From Pseudomonas sp. H9 (GTDB lineage: Bacteria; Pseudomonadota; Gammaproteobacteria; Pseudomonadales; Pseudomonadaceae), in the NCBI RefSeq assembly GCF_004353925.1, contig NZ_SMOK01000011.1, positions 434,001 to 498,000 on the forward strand: a DNA stretch of 64,000 nt, read 5' to 3'. Under the pieces are notes generated by a model. That model made no database searches. It was given only the letters and a program-made list of their open reading frames with translations, and was not told the origin of the DNA. Below are positions 27,673 to 36,396 of the stretch, piece after piece. The position numbers were made by a program, and so were the translations under genes. Within the stretch, counting starts at the first letter, position 1. Every line of letters begins with the position of its first letter.

Positions 27673-28431
27673 TCAGTCGTACTCGGCCTCGGCATGTTCG
27701 CCAAGCAGGCGCCGTTGACGCGGCGTTGCGGCGGCGAGCACCTGCGGGTTGAACTGCCAGTGCAGGTAAGGCGAAAACTTCTGCGCGACCATGCGCCGGC
27801 CATAGTGCACTTGCAGCATCGAACGGCTGCGATCGGTGCTGCGGTTATCGCTGCCGCCATGCCAGAGTTCGCTGCGAAACATCAGCGCATCACCCGCCCG
27901 GCACAGAATGCTCTGCGCCGACTGCCCCTGCCACTGCTGTTCCCCCGGCGCGGGCTTGCGCCCTGCCCGATGACTGCCAGGCAACACCCGGGTCGGGCAC
28001 AGGTCAGCGTCGATGTCGTCCAGGTAAAACTGCACGGTGCACACCTGCATCGGTAATTGGAAATCTGGATCGGCCAATAACGCCTCAGGCAGCGCCATCA
28101 CCAGGTAGTCCAGGTGCAGCGGCATGCCTTGATAGCCCGGATGGCTGCGCCAGGCGGTCTGGCCGATGATGTGGCAGTCTTCCCCGAGTGCCGCTTCGGC
28201 CAGTTCGATGACCCCCGGCAGGTCCAGATAGGTGAGCCACAACGGGTCGCGGTTGAACACGCATTTGTAGTGTTCCAGCAGGCCGTTGTAATCCCAATGC
28301 ATTGGCGTCAGGGTGCTGATCGCCGCTTGCAGCGCCATGACTTGTCGAGGCTCAAGCACGCCCGGCAGTAATACAAAACCGTCCCGGTGCAAGGCACTCA
28401 GGCCCAGGCTCAGTACCGCATGTTCATCCAT
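27673..28431 (-). CDS. Phytanoyl-CoA dioxygenase (PhyH) family oxygenase
   Basis: A 252-residue Fe(II)/2-oxoglutarate oxygenase. The iron triad is visible: His106 and Asp108 in PLHLDYL and the distal His191 in ELWHGG, with a 2-oxoglutarate-binding Arg near 201-203. The ATG at 28431 has AGGAG 7 bases upstream. Family members hydroxylate acyl-CoAs, amino acids or natural products; nothing here fixes the substrate. It lies 72 bases after a LuxR regulator on the same strand and may be its target. Confidence 0.82.
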   Translation of the reverse strand: MDEHAVLSLGLSALHRDGFVLLPGVLEPRQVMALQAAISTLTPMHWDYNGLLEHYKCVFNRDPLWLTYLDLPGVIELAEAALGEDCHIIGQTAWRSHPGYQGMPLHLDYLVMALPEALLADPDFQLPMQVCTVQFYLDDIDADLCPTRVLPGSHRAGRKPAPGEQQWQGQSAQSILCRAGDALMFRSELWHGGSDNRSTDRSRSMLQVHYGRRMVAQKFSPYLHWQFNPQVLAAATPRQRRLLGEHAEAEYD

Positions 28432-28503
28432 AACGGTGCTCCTGACAGGCCGCGGAACACCCCGTGGCGCCTCTATTATCCGGCGCTCGCCCGGCAAGAG
28501 CGG

Positions 28504-29331
28504 TTAGCCTGACGCACGGCGCAGCCAGTCGATGAAGCGGGCAAACAGCTCGGACTGTGAGTTGATCTCCAGCTTGAGGTAAAGGTTCTTGCGGTGCATG
28601 CGCACGGTTTCGGGCGAAATGCCCAGTTCACTGGCAGTGGATTTGGCCGAATGACCGCGCAGAATCATGTGCGCCACTTCGCGCTCGCGGTCGGTCAGAA
28701 CCTCGCATCCAAAGCTGTCGAACGCCGCCTGGATGCTGTTGTGCCCGGCATCACTGCTGCTTTGCGCCAGGCCGTGGCGGGCGTAACGCACCAACAACTC
28801 GCGCACCACGGGCTCGACCGCCCGCAACACGTTGACCTGCTCGCTGCTCAGTTGCGAACCGCTGCACCCTTGAAACAGGCTCAGCGAGATTTTCCGCGAA
28901 TCGCCAAGGTCGGCGATGAAGTAGCTGTCTTCACTGCATCCGGTGCCCAGGTAGTAAGCCTTGTAGTAGTCGCTGTCGAAGAAGTTGTCCGGGGCGATGT
29001 CCTGCAAGTGGTAGAAACCTTCGGCTAACCCGCTCTCCACGGCCAGGCAGAACGGATCGAGCAGGTACCCGGCGGCAAAGTAACGATTGAGAATGGCATC
29101 ACGGTGCTGCTCGGGAATGCCCTGCTGATGGAGCAAACGCGGCGCCTGGCCCTGGCATTCGAGGCTGATCATCATTGACTCGACCGCCACCAATTGGCTG
29201 ATCGCTGCCGCCAGGTGCGCGAGGGCGTCCGGCGTTTCGCTGTGAGCGAAGGCGCGCTGCAGCGCGCCGTGCCATTGCTGCAGGGCGCCAAACGACAGGC
29301 TGATGGGTGTTTCCGGGGATACATGGCTCAT
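28504..29331 (-). CDS. LuxR-type regulator with GAF-like sensor domain
   Basis: A 275-residue regulator. About 190 residues form a sensor region, followed by a LuxR helix-turn-helix (LTDREREVAHMILRGHSAKS and SPETVRMHRKNLYLKL). This is the architecture of Pseudomonas LuxR solos beside polyamine or amino-acid aminotransferases. The ATG at 29331 has no strong ribosome site, so the start is less certain. A REP separates it from the aminotransferase gene upstream. Confidence 0.82.
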   Translation of the reverse strand: MSHVSPETPISLSFGALQQWHGALQRAFAHSETPDALAHLAAAISQLVAVESMMISLECQGQAPRLLHQQGIPEQHRDAILNRYFAAGYLLDPFCLAVESGLAEGFYHLQDIAPDNFFDSDYYKAYYLGTGCSEDSYFIADLGDSRKISLSLFQGCSGSQLSSEQVNVLRAVEPVVRELLVRYARHGLAQSSSDAGHNSIQAAFDSFGCEVLTDREREVAHMILRGHSAKSTASELGISPETVRMHRKNLYLKLEINSQSELFARFIDWLRRASG

Positions 29332-29383
29332 GCTCAGCAGTCTACCGGCTGGCGCATGAGCCCGCAGCTGTCTGGCGCTGATT

Positions 29384-29447
29384 TCGCGGGGCAAGCCCGC
29401 TCCTACCGGGATTGTGCAAATCCGGTAGGAGCGGGCTTGCCCCGCGA
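29384..29447. repeat. REP palindrome
   Basis: Perfect 26-base arms (TCGCGGGGCAAGCCCGCTCC onward and its complement) surround a 12-base centre, immediately after the aminotransferase stop. The halves face the opposite way from most other copies in the window. Confidence 0.92.
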
Positions 29448-29455
29448 TCAAACAC

Positions 29456-30874
29456 TCATCCACCGCTAAACAACCCTTCACGCCGCAGCTCGTCAGCCGT
29501 TTCCACAATGCACTGGCGCAATACCTCGACGATCTCATCCACCTGCGCATGGGTGATGATCAACGGCGGCGACATCACGTTCAGGTGCATGATCGGGCGT
29601 ACCAGCAAGCCTTTGTCCTGGGCGCGGCGGTGAATGCGTTCACCGATGTTCACCGAGTCAGCAAACAGCGCCTTGCTGCGTTTGTCGGCCACAAACTCGA
29701 CACACGCCATCAGCTTCATGCAACGCACATCGCCCACCAGCGGCAATTCACGCAGGCTCTGCAAACGCTGCTCCAGATAACCGCCGACATCCTTGACGTG
29801 GGCCAGCAGGTTTTCTCGCTCGATGATCTCGATGTTCTTCAGCGCAGCCGTACAGCACACAGGATGACCGCTGTAGGTGAACCCGTGGGTAAAGCAGCGG
29901 CCCTTGCCCGGTTCGGCGATGAGCTTCCAGATCCGGTCAGAAAAGATGCAGGCGCCCAGCGGCAGGTACGCAGAAGTCAGGCCTTTGGCCGTGGTGATGA
30001 TATCCGGCTGCACACCGAACAGTTCCTCACTGGCAAAGAACGTCCCGAGACGACCGAACGAAGTCACCACCTCATCGGCAACGAAAAGGATGTCGTAGGT
30101 CTGGCATACCTGCCACATGCGCAGGAAGTAGTCCTTGGGCGGAATGATCACCCCGCCGGAGCCCATGATCGGCTCGGCAAAGAACGCTGCAACGTTGTCG
30201 GCGCCCAGCGAGAGGATCTTGTCTTCGAACTCGGCCACGAGAAAGTCGAGGAACTCGGCTTCATCCATGTCATCCGGTGCCCGGTAAGGGTTGGGGTTGG
30301 AGACGTGGTGGATCAGCTCGTGGGCGTAATCGAACTCGGGTACACGGTCAGCCGCCTTGTTGCCAATCGACATGGTCAGGGTGGTCGAGCCGTGATAGGC
30401 GTTGTAACGGGCGATGATATGTTTTTTGTGTGGTTTGCCGCGGCAGTTCTGATAGTACTGAATCAACCGGTAAGCGGTATCGACTGCGGTCGAACCGCCG
30501 GTGGTGAGGAATACATGGTCCAGATCGCCCGGCGCCAGTTGTGCAAGCTTTTCGCACAGTTCGATGGCCACCGTGTTGGCCATGTCGGAGAACGGGTTGG
30601 AGTAAGCCAGCTTGCGTACCTGATCGGCAATGGCCACGGCCATTTCTTCCCGCCCCAGGCCGATGTTGGTGCACCACATGCCACCAACCGCGTCGAGGAA
30701 GCGATTGCCCTCAGTATCACGAATGTACGCGCCCTCCCCGGCCTCAATGTTCAGCGCGCCTTGCTCGCGGTGCTCGTCGAACATGTGATAACCGTGCATG
30801 TAGTGGGCCTTGTCGGCTTCCACCAGCGGGTCATAGGCAAAAGGCAGTGCAACAGCGTTGTTTGACGTAGCCAT
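29456..30874 (-). CDS. Class III aminotransferase, SpuC-like (polyamine/omega-amino)
   Basis: A 472-residue PLP enzyme. The lysine forming the Schiff base is Lys297 in TTAKGLTSAY; LTTGGSTAVDTA, AYHGST and FVADEVVTSFGR are typical of class III omega-aminotransferases such as putrescine/cadaverine:pyruvate transaminase SpuC. The ATG at 30874 follows AAGGA; an upstream ATG at 30898 is not preferred. It begins 33 bases after the stop of a PotF-like binding protein, so the two probably form an operon for uptake and transamination of a di- or polyamine. No permease or ATPase accompanies them. Confidence 0.85.
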   Translation of the reverse strand: MATSNNAVALPFAYDPLVEADKAHYMHGYHMFDEHREQGALNIEAGEGAYIRDTEGNRFLDAVGGMWCTNIGLGREEMAVAIADQVRKLAYSNPFSDMANTVAIELCEKLAQLAPGDLDHVFLTTGGSTAVDTAYRLIQYYQNCRGKPHKKHIIARYNAYHGSTTLTMSIGNKAADRVPEFDYAHELIHHVSNPNPYRAPDDMDEAEFLDFLVAEFEDKILSLGADNVAAFFAEPIMGSGGVIIPPKDYFLRMWQVCQTYDILFVADEVVTSFGRLGTFFASEELFGVQPDIITTAKGLTSAYLPLGACIFSDRIWKLIAEPGKGRCFTHGFTYSGHPVCCTAALKNIEIIERENLLAHVKDVGGYLEQRLQSLRELPLVGDVRCMKLMACVEFVADKRSKALFADSVNIGERIHRRAQDKGLLVRPIMHLNVMSPPLIITHAQVDEIVEVLRQCIVETADELRREGLFSGG

Positions 30875-30907
30875 GGTCTGTTCCTTGGCGATGGGCATTG
30901 AGGGCGA

Positions 30908-32011
30908 TCAAAAACCAGTCTTTACCGTGCTCCAGACCCGGGTGATCGCGCGCATGTCGCGGGCATCCTGGGTTTTCTGGGCAAACAGGCGCTCACGGGT
31001 GGCGTCATCGGGATAGATCGCCGGGTCGTTGCGGATGTCTGCCTGCACGTAAGGGTTCGCCGCCGCGTTGCTGTTGGCATAGCGAATGAAGTTGGTCACC
31101 TGGGCCATGTTCTGCGGTTGCAGCAGAAACTCGACGAAGCGATGAGCATTGCCGCTATGCGGGGCGTCCTTGGGCAGGTACAGGTTGTCGAACCAGATCA
31201 ACGAGCCTTCTTTAGGGATGAAGAACGACAGCTTGATGTCCTTCTTTGCTTCTTCAGCGCGGGCCTGGGCGATGGCGTAGTCGCCCGACCAGGTCAAGGC
31301 CATGCACACATCACCATTGGGCAGGCTGGTGAGGTAGTTCACCGAGTCGAATTTCTTGATGTAGGGGCGAATGTCCAGCAGCAGTTTCTCGGCTGCCTTG
31401 AGATCGGCCGGCGCGGCGCTGCGCGGATCTTTGCCGAGGTACTTGAGGGCCAGCGGGATCACCTCGGTGGGCGCATCCATCAGGGTCACGCCACAATCGG
31501 CAAAACGCGAAACGATCTTCGGGTCGAACAGCATGGCCAGCGAACCGATCGGCGCATCGGGCATGCGTGCTTTGATTTTCTCGACGTTGTAGGTCACCCC
31601 GTTGCTGCCCCAGGTATAGGGTGCCGAGTATTTCAGGCCCGGATCATAGCCTTGCAGCGCCTGCACCACCTGAGCGTCGAGATTGTGCCAACTGGGCAGT
31701 TGTTGCTTGTCCAGGGGCTGAAATACCCCGGCCTTGATCAGCGGTGGCACCAGCGAGGCATTGAGCATGACCAGGTCGTAACCGGAGCGGCCGGTGAGCA
31801 ACTTGGTCTGCACGGTTTCGTAGCCATCGAAGGTGTCGTAGATCACCTTGATTCCCGTGGCCTTCTCGAAATCAGCCAGGGTGGTTTCGCCGATGTAGTC
31901 TGTCCAGTTGTACAACCTGAGTGTGTTGCCAGTGTCCACTTCAGCCGCCAGACTGGCCGCTGCGGTGGACGCCAACACCACACTGCACATCACCTTCAGT
32001 GCCTTGCGCAT
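30908..32011 (-). CDS. PotF/SpuD-like polyamine-binding periplasmic protein
   Basis: A 367-residue protein with a Sec signal (cleavage after SLAA near residue 22) and the start of the mature chain LRLYNWTDYIGE, a hallmark of PotD/PotF/SpuD-E polyamine-binding proteins. The conserved YTWGSNGVTYN and GSLIWFDNLYLPKDA also belong to this family. The ATG at 32011 with CGGAG upstream is preferred to a TTG two codons earlier. It is encoded without its own ABC membrane proteins and may feed another transporter or serve as a sensor. The downstream SpuC-like aminotransferase is the likely functional partner. Confidence 0.88.
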   Translation of the reverse strand: MRKALKVMCSVVLASTAAASLAAEVDTGNTLRLYNWTDYIGETTLADFEKATGIKVIYDTFDGYETVQTKLLTGRSGYDLVMLNASLVPPLIKAGVFQPLDKQQLPSWHNLDAQVVQALQGYDPGLKYSAPYTWGSNGVTYNVEKIKARMPDAPIGSLAMLFDPKIVSRFADCGVTLMDAPTEVIPLALKYLGKDPRSAAPADLKAAEKLLLDIRPYIKKFDSVNYLTSLPNGDVCMALTWSGDYAIAQARAEEAKKDIKLSFFIPKEGSLIWFDNLYLPKDAPHSGNAHRFVEFLLQPQNMAQVTNFIRYANSNAAANPYVQADIRNDPAIYPDDATRERLFAQKTQDARDMRAITRVWSTVKTGF

Positions 32012-32104
32012 TAGCAACTCCGTCGTGTGAATGCTCAGGGTGAGCCGATGGACTTACTATCCGGTGATTGTGCCTGGCCGACCATAACCCGAATGGGTGG
32101 GTGT

Positions 32105-32178
32105 CGGTGGGAGCGGGCTTGCCCCGCGATGCTGCCTGACTGACACACCGCTATCGCGGGGCAAGCCCGCTCCCACCG
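32105..32178. repeat. REP palindrome
   Basis: Perfect 26-base arms (CGGTGGGAGCGGGCTTGCCC onward and complement) flank a 22-base centre, between the PotF-like gene promoter and the end of the quinone reductase gene. Confidence 0.92.
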
Positions 32179-32192
32179 GATCTGTGTAACGA

Positions 32193-32894
32193 TCACGCCA
32201 ACGGGTACAGGGCCTCATCGAACTGCGACAAGCGCGGGAACTGCAGCGGCTGATCATCCGACAGGTGCTGCAAACGTTGCTGGTAGCTGCTCAGAAACGC
32301 CTTGCGCGCCTCATCACTGATGTACGGCACATGCCAGGCCACAAACGGCTCCAGCACGTCAAAGCCGACATAGGCCAGGGTGCCGCGCAGAATCGGTCGC
32401 AGCATATCCTCCAGCGGACCATGGATCGCCCGTTCGCCAAACATGTGCTCGCGCCCGCCGAGGGTCACGGTCACCAACGCCTTTTTGCCCGCCAAGCCGC
32501 CTTGGTCATAGAAGCGCTTGCCGCCATAACAAACGCCAGATACCAGCACCCGGTCGATCCAACCCTTAAGCATGGCCGGCGCCGAGAACCAGAAGATCGG
32601 GAAGTTCAGCACCACCAGGTCAGCCCATAGCAGTTTGTCCAGCTCTTGCTGGATATCAGCGGCAATCGAGCCACTCTTGACCCCCAGCCGTTGCTCCAGG
32701 GCATACACCAGGTACTCGGGGTTTTCCCGCGAACCGAAGTCGTCGGCACTGGCCACCGGGTTCCAGTTCATCGCGTACAGGTCGCTGACCTGCACCTCAT
32801 GGCCCTGGGCACGGAAGGTCTCCACTGCCGTATCACGCAGGGCTGCGGTGAACGATTGCGGCTCGGGATGAGCGTGAACGATCAGTACATTCAT
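32193..32894 (-). CDS. Flavodoxin-like NAD(P)H:quinone oxidoreductase
   Basis: A 233-residue protein of the NQO1/KefF-like flavodoxin fold: MNVLIVHAHPEPQSF at the N-terminus for FMN/FAD phosphate binding, FPIFWFSAPAMLKGWIDRV for the flavin site, and TLGGREHMFG. It reduces quinones or similar electrophiles by two electrons. It starts 11 bases after the ABC ATPase gene and is the last gene of the dipeptide-type transport operon, an unusual companion for such a transporter. Confidence 0.85.
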   Translation of the reverse strand: MNVLIVHAHPEPQSFTAALRDTAVETFRAQGHEVQVSDLYAMNWNPVASADDFGSRENPEYLVYALEQRLGVKSGSIAADIQQELDKLLWADLVVLNFPIFWFSAPAMLKGWIDRVLVSGVCYGGKRFYDQGGLAGKKALVTVTLGGREHMFGERAIHGPLEDMLRPILRGTLAYVGFDVLEPFVAWHVPYISDEARKAFLSSYQQRLQHLSDDQPLQFPRLSQFDEALYPLA

Positions 32895-32905
32895 GACAGC
32901 GTTCC

Positions 32906-34552
32906 TTAAACAGGTTGCAAGGTAGAAGATTCGGCACGAGCCGCGAGCAAGCGATTGAGCCAGTCAGGGTCCATTTCCGGCTCCGAAGAAAACAGCAGCC
33001 CGGTGTAGTCGCGGTAAGGCGGGCTGAAGATGGCATCACGACTGCCATGGTCAACCACCCGCCCGCGCTGCATCACCAGCACTTCATCGGCGATGGCGCG
33101 CACGGTAGCCACGTCATGGGTGATGAACAGATAAGCCACCCCCAACTGTTGCTGGATACGGTTGAGCAGTTTCAGCACGCCTTCGGCCACCAGTTGATCC
33201 AGCGCCGAAGTCACTTCGTCGCAAATGATCAACTGCGGTTCCGCCGCTAGGGCCCGGGCAATACAGATCCGCTGCTTTTGCCCACCCGACAGTTCCCGCG
33301 GCTGGCGCTCCATGTACACCGCCGGTTCCAGCTCGATCATCTCCAGCAGCTCGGCCACCCGCTGGCGCAATGCCTGGCCTTTAAGCCCCAGGTAGAAGCT
33401 CAATGGTCGACCGATGATGTCGACGATGCGCTGGCGTGGGTTAAGCGCGGTGTCGGGGATCTGGTAGATCATCTGAATACGGCGCAACTGCTCCTTGCTG
33501 CGGCGGCGGAAATCAGCTGGCAACGCTTGGCCGTCGTACAGCACCTGCCCTGCCGTCGGTGGCAGCAGGCCGGTAATTAGCCGTGCCGTGGAGCTTTTGC
33601 CACTGCCTGACTCACCGATCACCGCCAGGGTCTGGCCACGGTGCAGCTTCAATGAGACGTCGTGCAACACCGGCTGCTGCCCGTAGCTGGCGCAGGCCTG
33701 ACGTACTTCCAGCAACGGTAGTTGCTGCGCCGGGCAGGGTTTGGGCTCGGTACGGAAGCTGCGCACCGCCCACAGCGATTTGGTGTAGTCCTGTTGTGGT
33801 GCATCGAGCATGCGCCGGGTATCGGCCTCCTCTACCAGCTTGCCATGACGCAAGACCATGATGCGGTCGGCCATCTGCGCCACCACGGCGAGGTCGTGGC
33901 TGATATACAGCGCCGCGCTGCCGTAGGTCTTGACCGCATCGCGGATCGCCGCCAGCACTTCAATCTGAGTGGTTACATCCAGCGCCGTGGTCGGCTCGTC
34001 AAAGATGATCAAATCAGGATGGCAAGCCATGGCCATCGCGGTCATCACCCGTTGCAACTGCCCGCCCGACACCTGGTGCGGGTAGCGCTGGCCAATCTGC
34101 TCGGGGTTGGGCAGGCGTAGCACCCGGTACAGCTCCACAGCCTCCGCTTGCGCCTGGGCGCGGTCGATGCCGCCGTTTTTCACCGCCGTTTCAACATGCT
34201 GATCGATCAGGCGATGAGCCGGGTTGAACGAGGCGGCGGCACTTTGTGCAACATAGGCGATGCGCAGCCCGCGCAATTTGCGCAACGTTTCAGCCTTGGC
34301 GCCAACCAACTCCATACCGTCGAAACGCACCGAACCACCGGTGATCCGGCATCCCGCACGCACATAGCCCATCGACGCCAAGCCCAAGGTCGACTTACCG
34401 GCCCCCGACTCACCGATCAGGCCAAGCACCTCACCACGTTGCAGGGTCAGGTCGATGCCTTTGATCAACGGGTGCCAGGCATCTTCATAGTGCCCTTCGA
34501 TGCGTAGGTCGCGGATTTCCAGCAGCGGTTTCTCATGATTCTTGAGGGTCAT
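32906..34552 (-). CDS. Fused dipeptide-type ABC ATPase (DppD-DppF type)
   Basis: A 548-residue cytoplasmic protein with two ATP-binding cassettes in one chain. The Walker A motifs GESGAGKST (near residue 45) and GESGSGKSS (near 330) are followed by signatures VSGGQLQR and LSGGQKQR, with Walker [12 protein letters not shown] and [11 protein letters not shown]. The ATG at 34552 has AAGGAG 8 bases upstream and lies 2 bases after the permease stop. It energises the two permeases encoded upstream. The substrate is a peptide, opine or similar compound; it cannot be fixed from the sequence. Confidence 0.9.
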   Translation of the reverse strand: MTLKNHEKPLLEIRDLRIEGHYEDAWHPLIKGIDLTLQRGEVLGLIGESGAGKSTLGLASMGYVRAGCRITGGSVRFDGMELVGAKAETLRKLRGLRIAYVAQSAAASFNPAHRLIDQHVETAVKNGGIDRAQAQAEAVELYRVLRLPNPEQIGQRYPHQVSGGQLQRVMTAMAMACHPDLIIFDEPTTALDVTTQIEVLAAIRDAVKTYGSAALYISHDLAVVAQMADRIMVLRHGKLVEEADTRRMLDAPQQDYTKSLWAVRSFRTEPKPCPAQQLPLLEVRQACASYGQQPVLHDVSLKLHRGQTLAVIGESGSGKSSTARLITGLLPPTAGQVLYDGQALPADFRRRSKEQLRRIQMIYQIPDTALNPRQRIVDIIGRPLSFYLGLKGQALRQRVAELLEMIELEPAVYMERQPRELSGGQKQRICIARALAAEPQLIICDEVTSALDQLVAEGVLKLLNRIQQQLGVAYLFITHDVATVRAIADEVLVMQRGRVVDHGSRDAIFSPPYRDYTGLLFSSEPEMDPDWLNRLLAARAESSTLQPV

Positions 34553-34554
34553 GC

Positions 34555-35382
34555 TCAGCACTCCTTGAGGCCGCTGGATGCGTGCAGCACCCAATCCACG
34601 ACGAAGTTGACGCTGACGGTGATCAACGCCACGGCCAGCGCAGGCAATAACGGGCTGATGTCACCGAAGGTGATCAGCACGGCGTTATCGCGCACCATGC
34701 TGCCCCAGTCAGCCGTCGGTGGTTGAATGCCGAGGCCAAGGAACGACAGCGCACTGATGAACAGAAAGACAAAGCAAAAGCGCAGGCCAAACTCAGCAAC
34801 CAGCGGTGCAGCGGCATTGGGCAGCACTTCACGGCTGACCAGCCACCACAGCCCCTCGCCGCGCAGCCGGGCCGCCTCGACAAAGTCCTGAACCACTACG
34901 TTCATGGCCACCGCCCGTGACAGACGAAACACCCGGGTAGCATCGAGCAAGGCGATCACCAGCACCAGCGAGGTGGCGGTGGTGCCGACCACGCTGAGGA
35001 TCAGCAAGGCGAAGATCAGTTGCGGAATGGCCATAAGAATGTCCACCAAGCGCGACAGGCCTTGATCGATCCAGCCACCCTTGATCGCCGCTACCAGCCC
35101 GCAGAAACCACCAAGGGCAAAAGCCAGCAGAGTGGTCAGAAAGGCAATGCCCAAGGTGTTGCGAGCGCCGTACACCAGGCGGCTGAACATGTCGCGCCCA
35201 AGGTTGTCGGTGCCCAGCAGAAAGTCGCCGCCCCATGGCGCGAAACCCTCACCCACGACCTGGGTTTCGCCATAAGGCGCCAGCATCGGTGCGAACAGGG
35301 CGACCAACACATACAAAGCAATTACCAGCAGGCCGAACTGGGCGCTCAACGGCGCCCGTAGCAATGTTTTAATCAGTCTCAT
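34555..35382 (-). CDS. DppC-type ABC permease
   Basis: A 275-residue inner-membrane permease with about six helices. The N-terminal OppC/DppC motif FAPWGGDFLLGTDNLGRDMF is present, and the EAA loop AARLRGEGLWWLVSREVLPNA contacts the ATPase. It starts 3 bases after the DppB-type gene. Confidence 0.9.
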   Translation of the reverse strand: MRLIKTLLRAPLSAQFGLLVIALYVLVALFAPMLAPYGETQVVGEGFAPWGGDFLLGTDNLGRDMFSRLVYGARNTLGIAFLTTLLAFALGGFCGLVAAIKGGWIDQGLSRLVDILMAIPQLIFALLILSVVGTTATSLVLVIALLDATRVFRLSRAVAMNVVVQDFVEAARLRGEGLWWLVSREVLPNAAAPLVAEFGLRFCFVFLFISALSFLGLGIQPPTADWGSMVRDNAVLITFGDISPLLPALAVALITVSVNFVVDWVLHASSGLKEC

Positions 35383-35385
35383 GGC

Positions 35386-36345
35386 TTACCCCTTCGGATG
35401 CATCAGGCGCGGGTTGCTGGCAATCGACAGCACGTCCGCCGTGGTATTGAGCAAGATGTAGGTGGCGGCAAAGATCAGGCTGCAGGCCTGCACCACCGGG
35501 ATGTCGCGCTTGGCCACCGAGTCGACCAGCAACTGCCCCAGCCCCGGGTAGACGAACACCACCTCGACCACCACCACACCCACCACCAGATAGGCCAGGT
35601 TCAGCGCCACCACGTTGATGATCGGCGCCAGGGCATTGGGCAAGGCATGGTGGAAGATGATCCGCGCCGGGCGGATACCTTTGAGCCGGGCCATTTCGAT
35701 ATACGGGCTGGCCAGCAGATTGATCAGCGCGGCACGGGTCATGCGCATCATTTGCGCGATCACCACCAGGCTCAGGGTCAGCACCGGCAACAGCGAGCGC
35801 TCCAGTACCTCGCCGAAGCTGGCGCCAGGTGCGAGGTTGGAGATACTCGGCAACCAGTTCAGCTTCACCGCAAACACCAGAATCAGGATGTAAGCGACAA
35901 AGAACTCCGGAAACGACACCGCACTCAGGGCACTGGTATTGAGCAGGCGGTCGAACCAGCTGTTGCGGTACAGCGCCGCAAGCATGCCCAACAGCAGCGC
36001 CACCGGCACCGACACCAGCGCAGCCAGCAAGGCCAGGCTGAAAGTGTTGCCCAACCGCGCACCAATCAACTCGGCGATGGGTCGCTGGTTGGCCAGCGAC
36101 AACCCCAGATCACCGTGCAGCAGTTGCCAGGCCCACTGGCCAAAGCGGGTCAGTGCCGGCACGTCGATCCCCAGTTGGCTGCGCAGCGCCGCCACGGTTT
36201 CCGGCGTGGCGGCCTGGCCGAGCATGGCCTGAGCCACGTCGCCCGGCAGCATGCTCACCGCCAGAAAGATAATCACCGACACCGCAAACAGCGACAACAG
36301 GCCCAGGGCCAGGCGCTGCACAAGCAGTTTATAAAGACTCTTCAC
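35386..36345 (-). CDS. DppB-type ABC permease
   Basis: A 319-residue permease with six helices, the DppB-like first helix followed by GDVAQAMLG, and the EAA loop MARLKGIRPARIIFHHALPNA. It lies 51 bases after the binding-protein gene on the same strand and pairs with the DppC-type protein. Confidence 0.9.
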   Translation of the reverse strand: MKSLYKLLVQRLALGLLSLFAVSVIIFLAVSMLPGDVAQAMLGQAATPETVAALRSQLGIDVPALTRFGQWAWQLLHGDLGLSLANQRPIAELIGARLGNTFSLALLAALVSVPVALLLGMLAALYRNSWFDRLLNTSALSAVSFPEFFVAYILILVFAVKLNWLPSISNLAPGASFGEVLERSLLPVLTLSLVVIAQMMRMTRAALINLLASPYIEMARLKGIRPARIIFHHALPNALAPIINVVALNLAYLVVGVVVVEVVFVYPGLGQLLVDSVAKRDIPVVQACSLIFAATYILLNTTADVLSIASNPRLMHPKG

Positions 36346-36396
36346 CAGACAGCTCCTCGAACAGGCACAACGAAAGGTGGCAGTGCAGCGTCAGCC

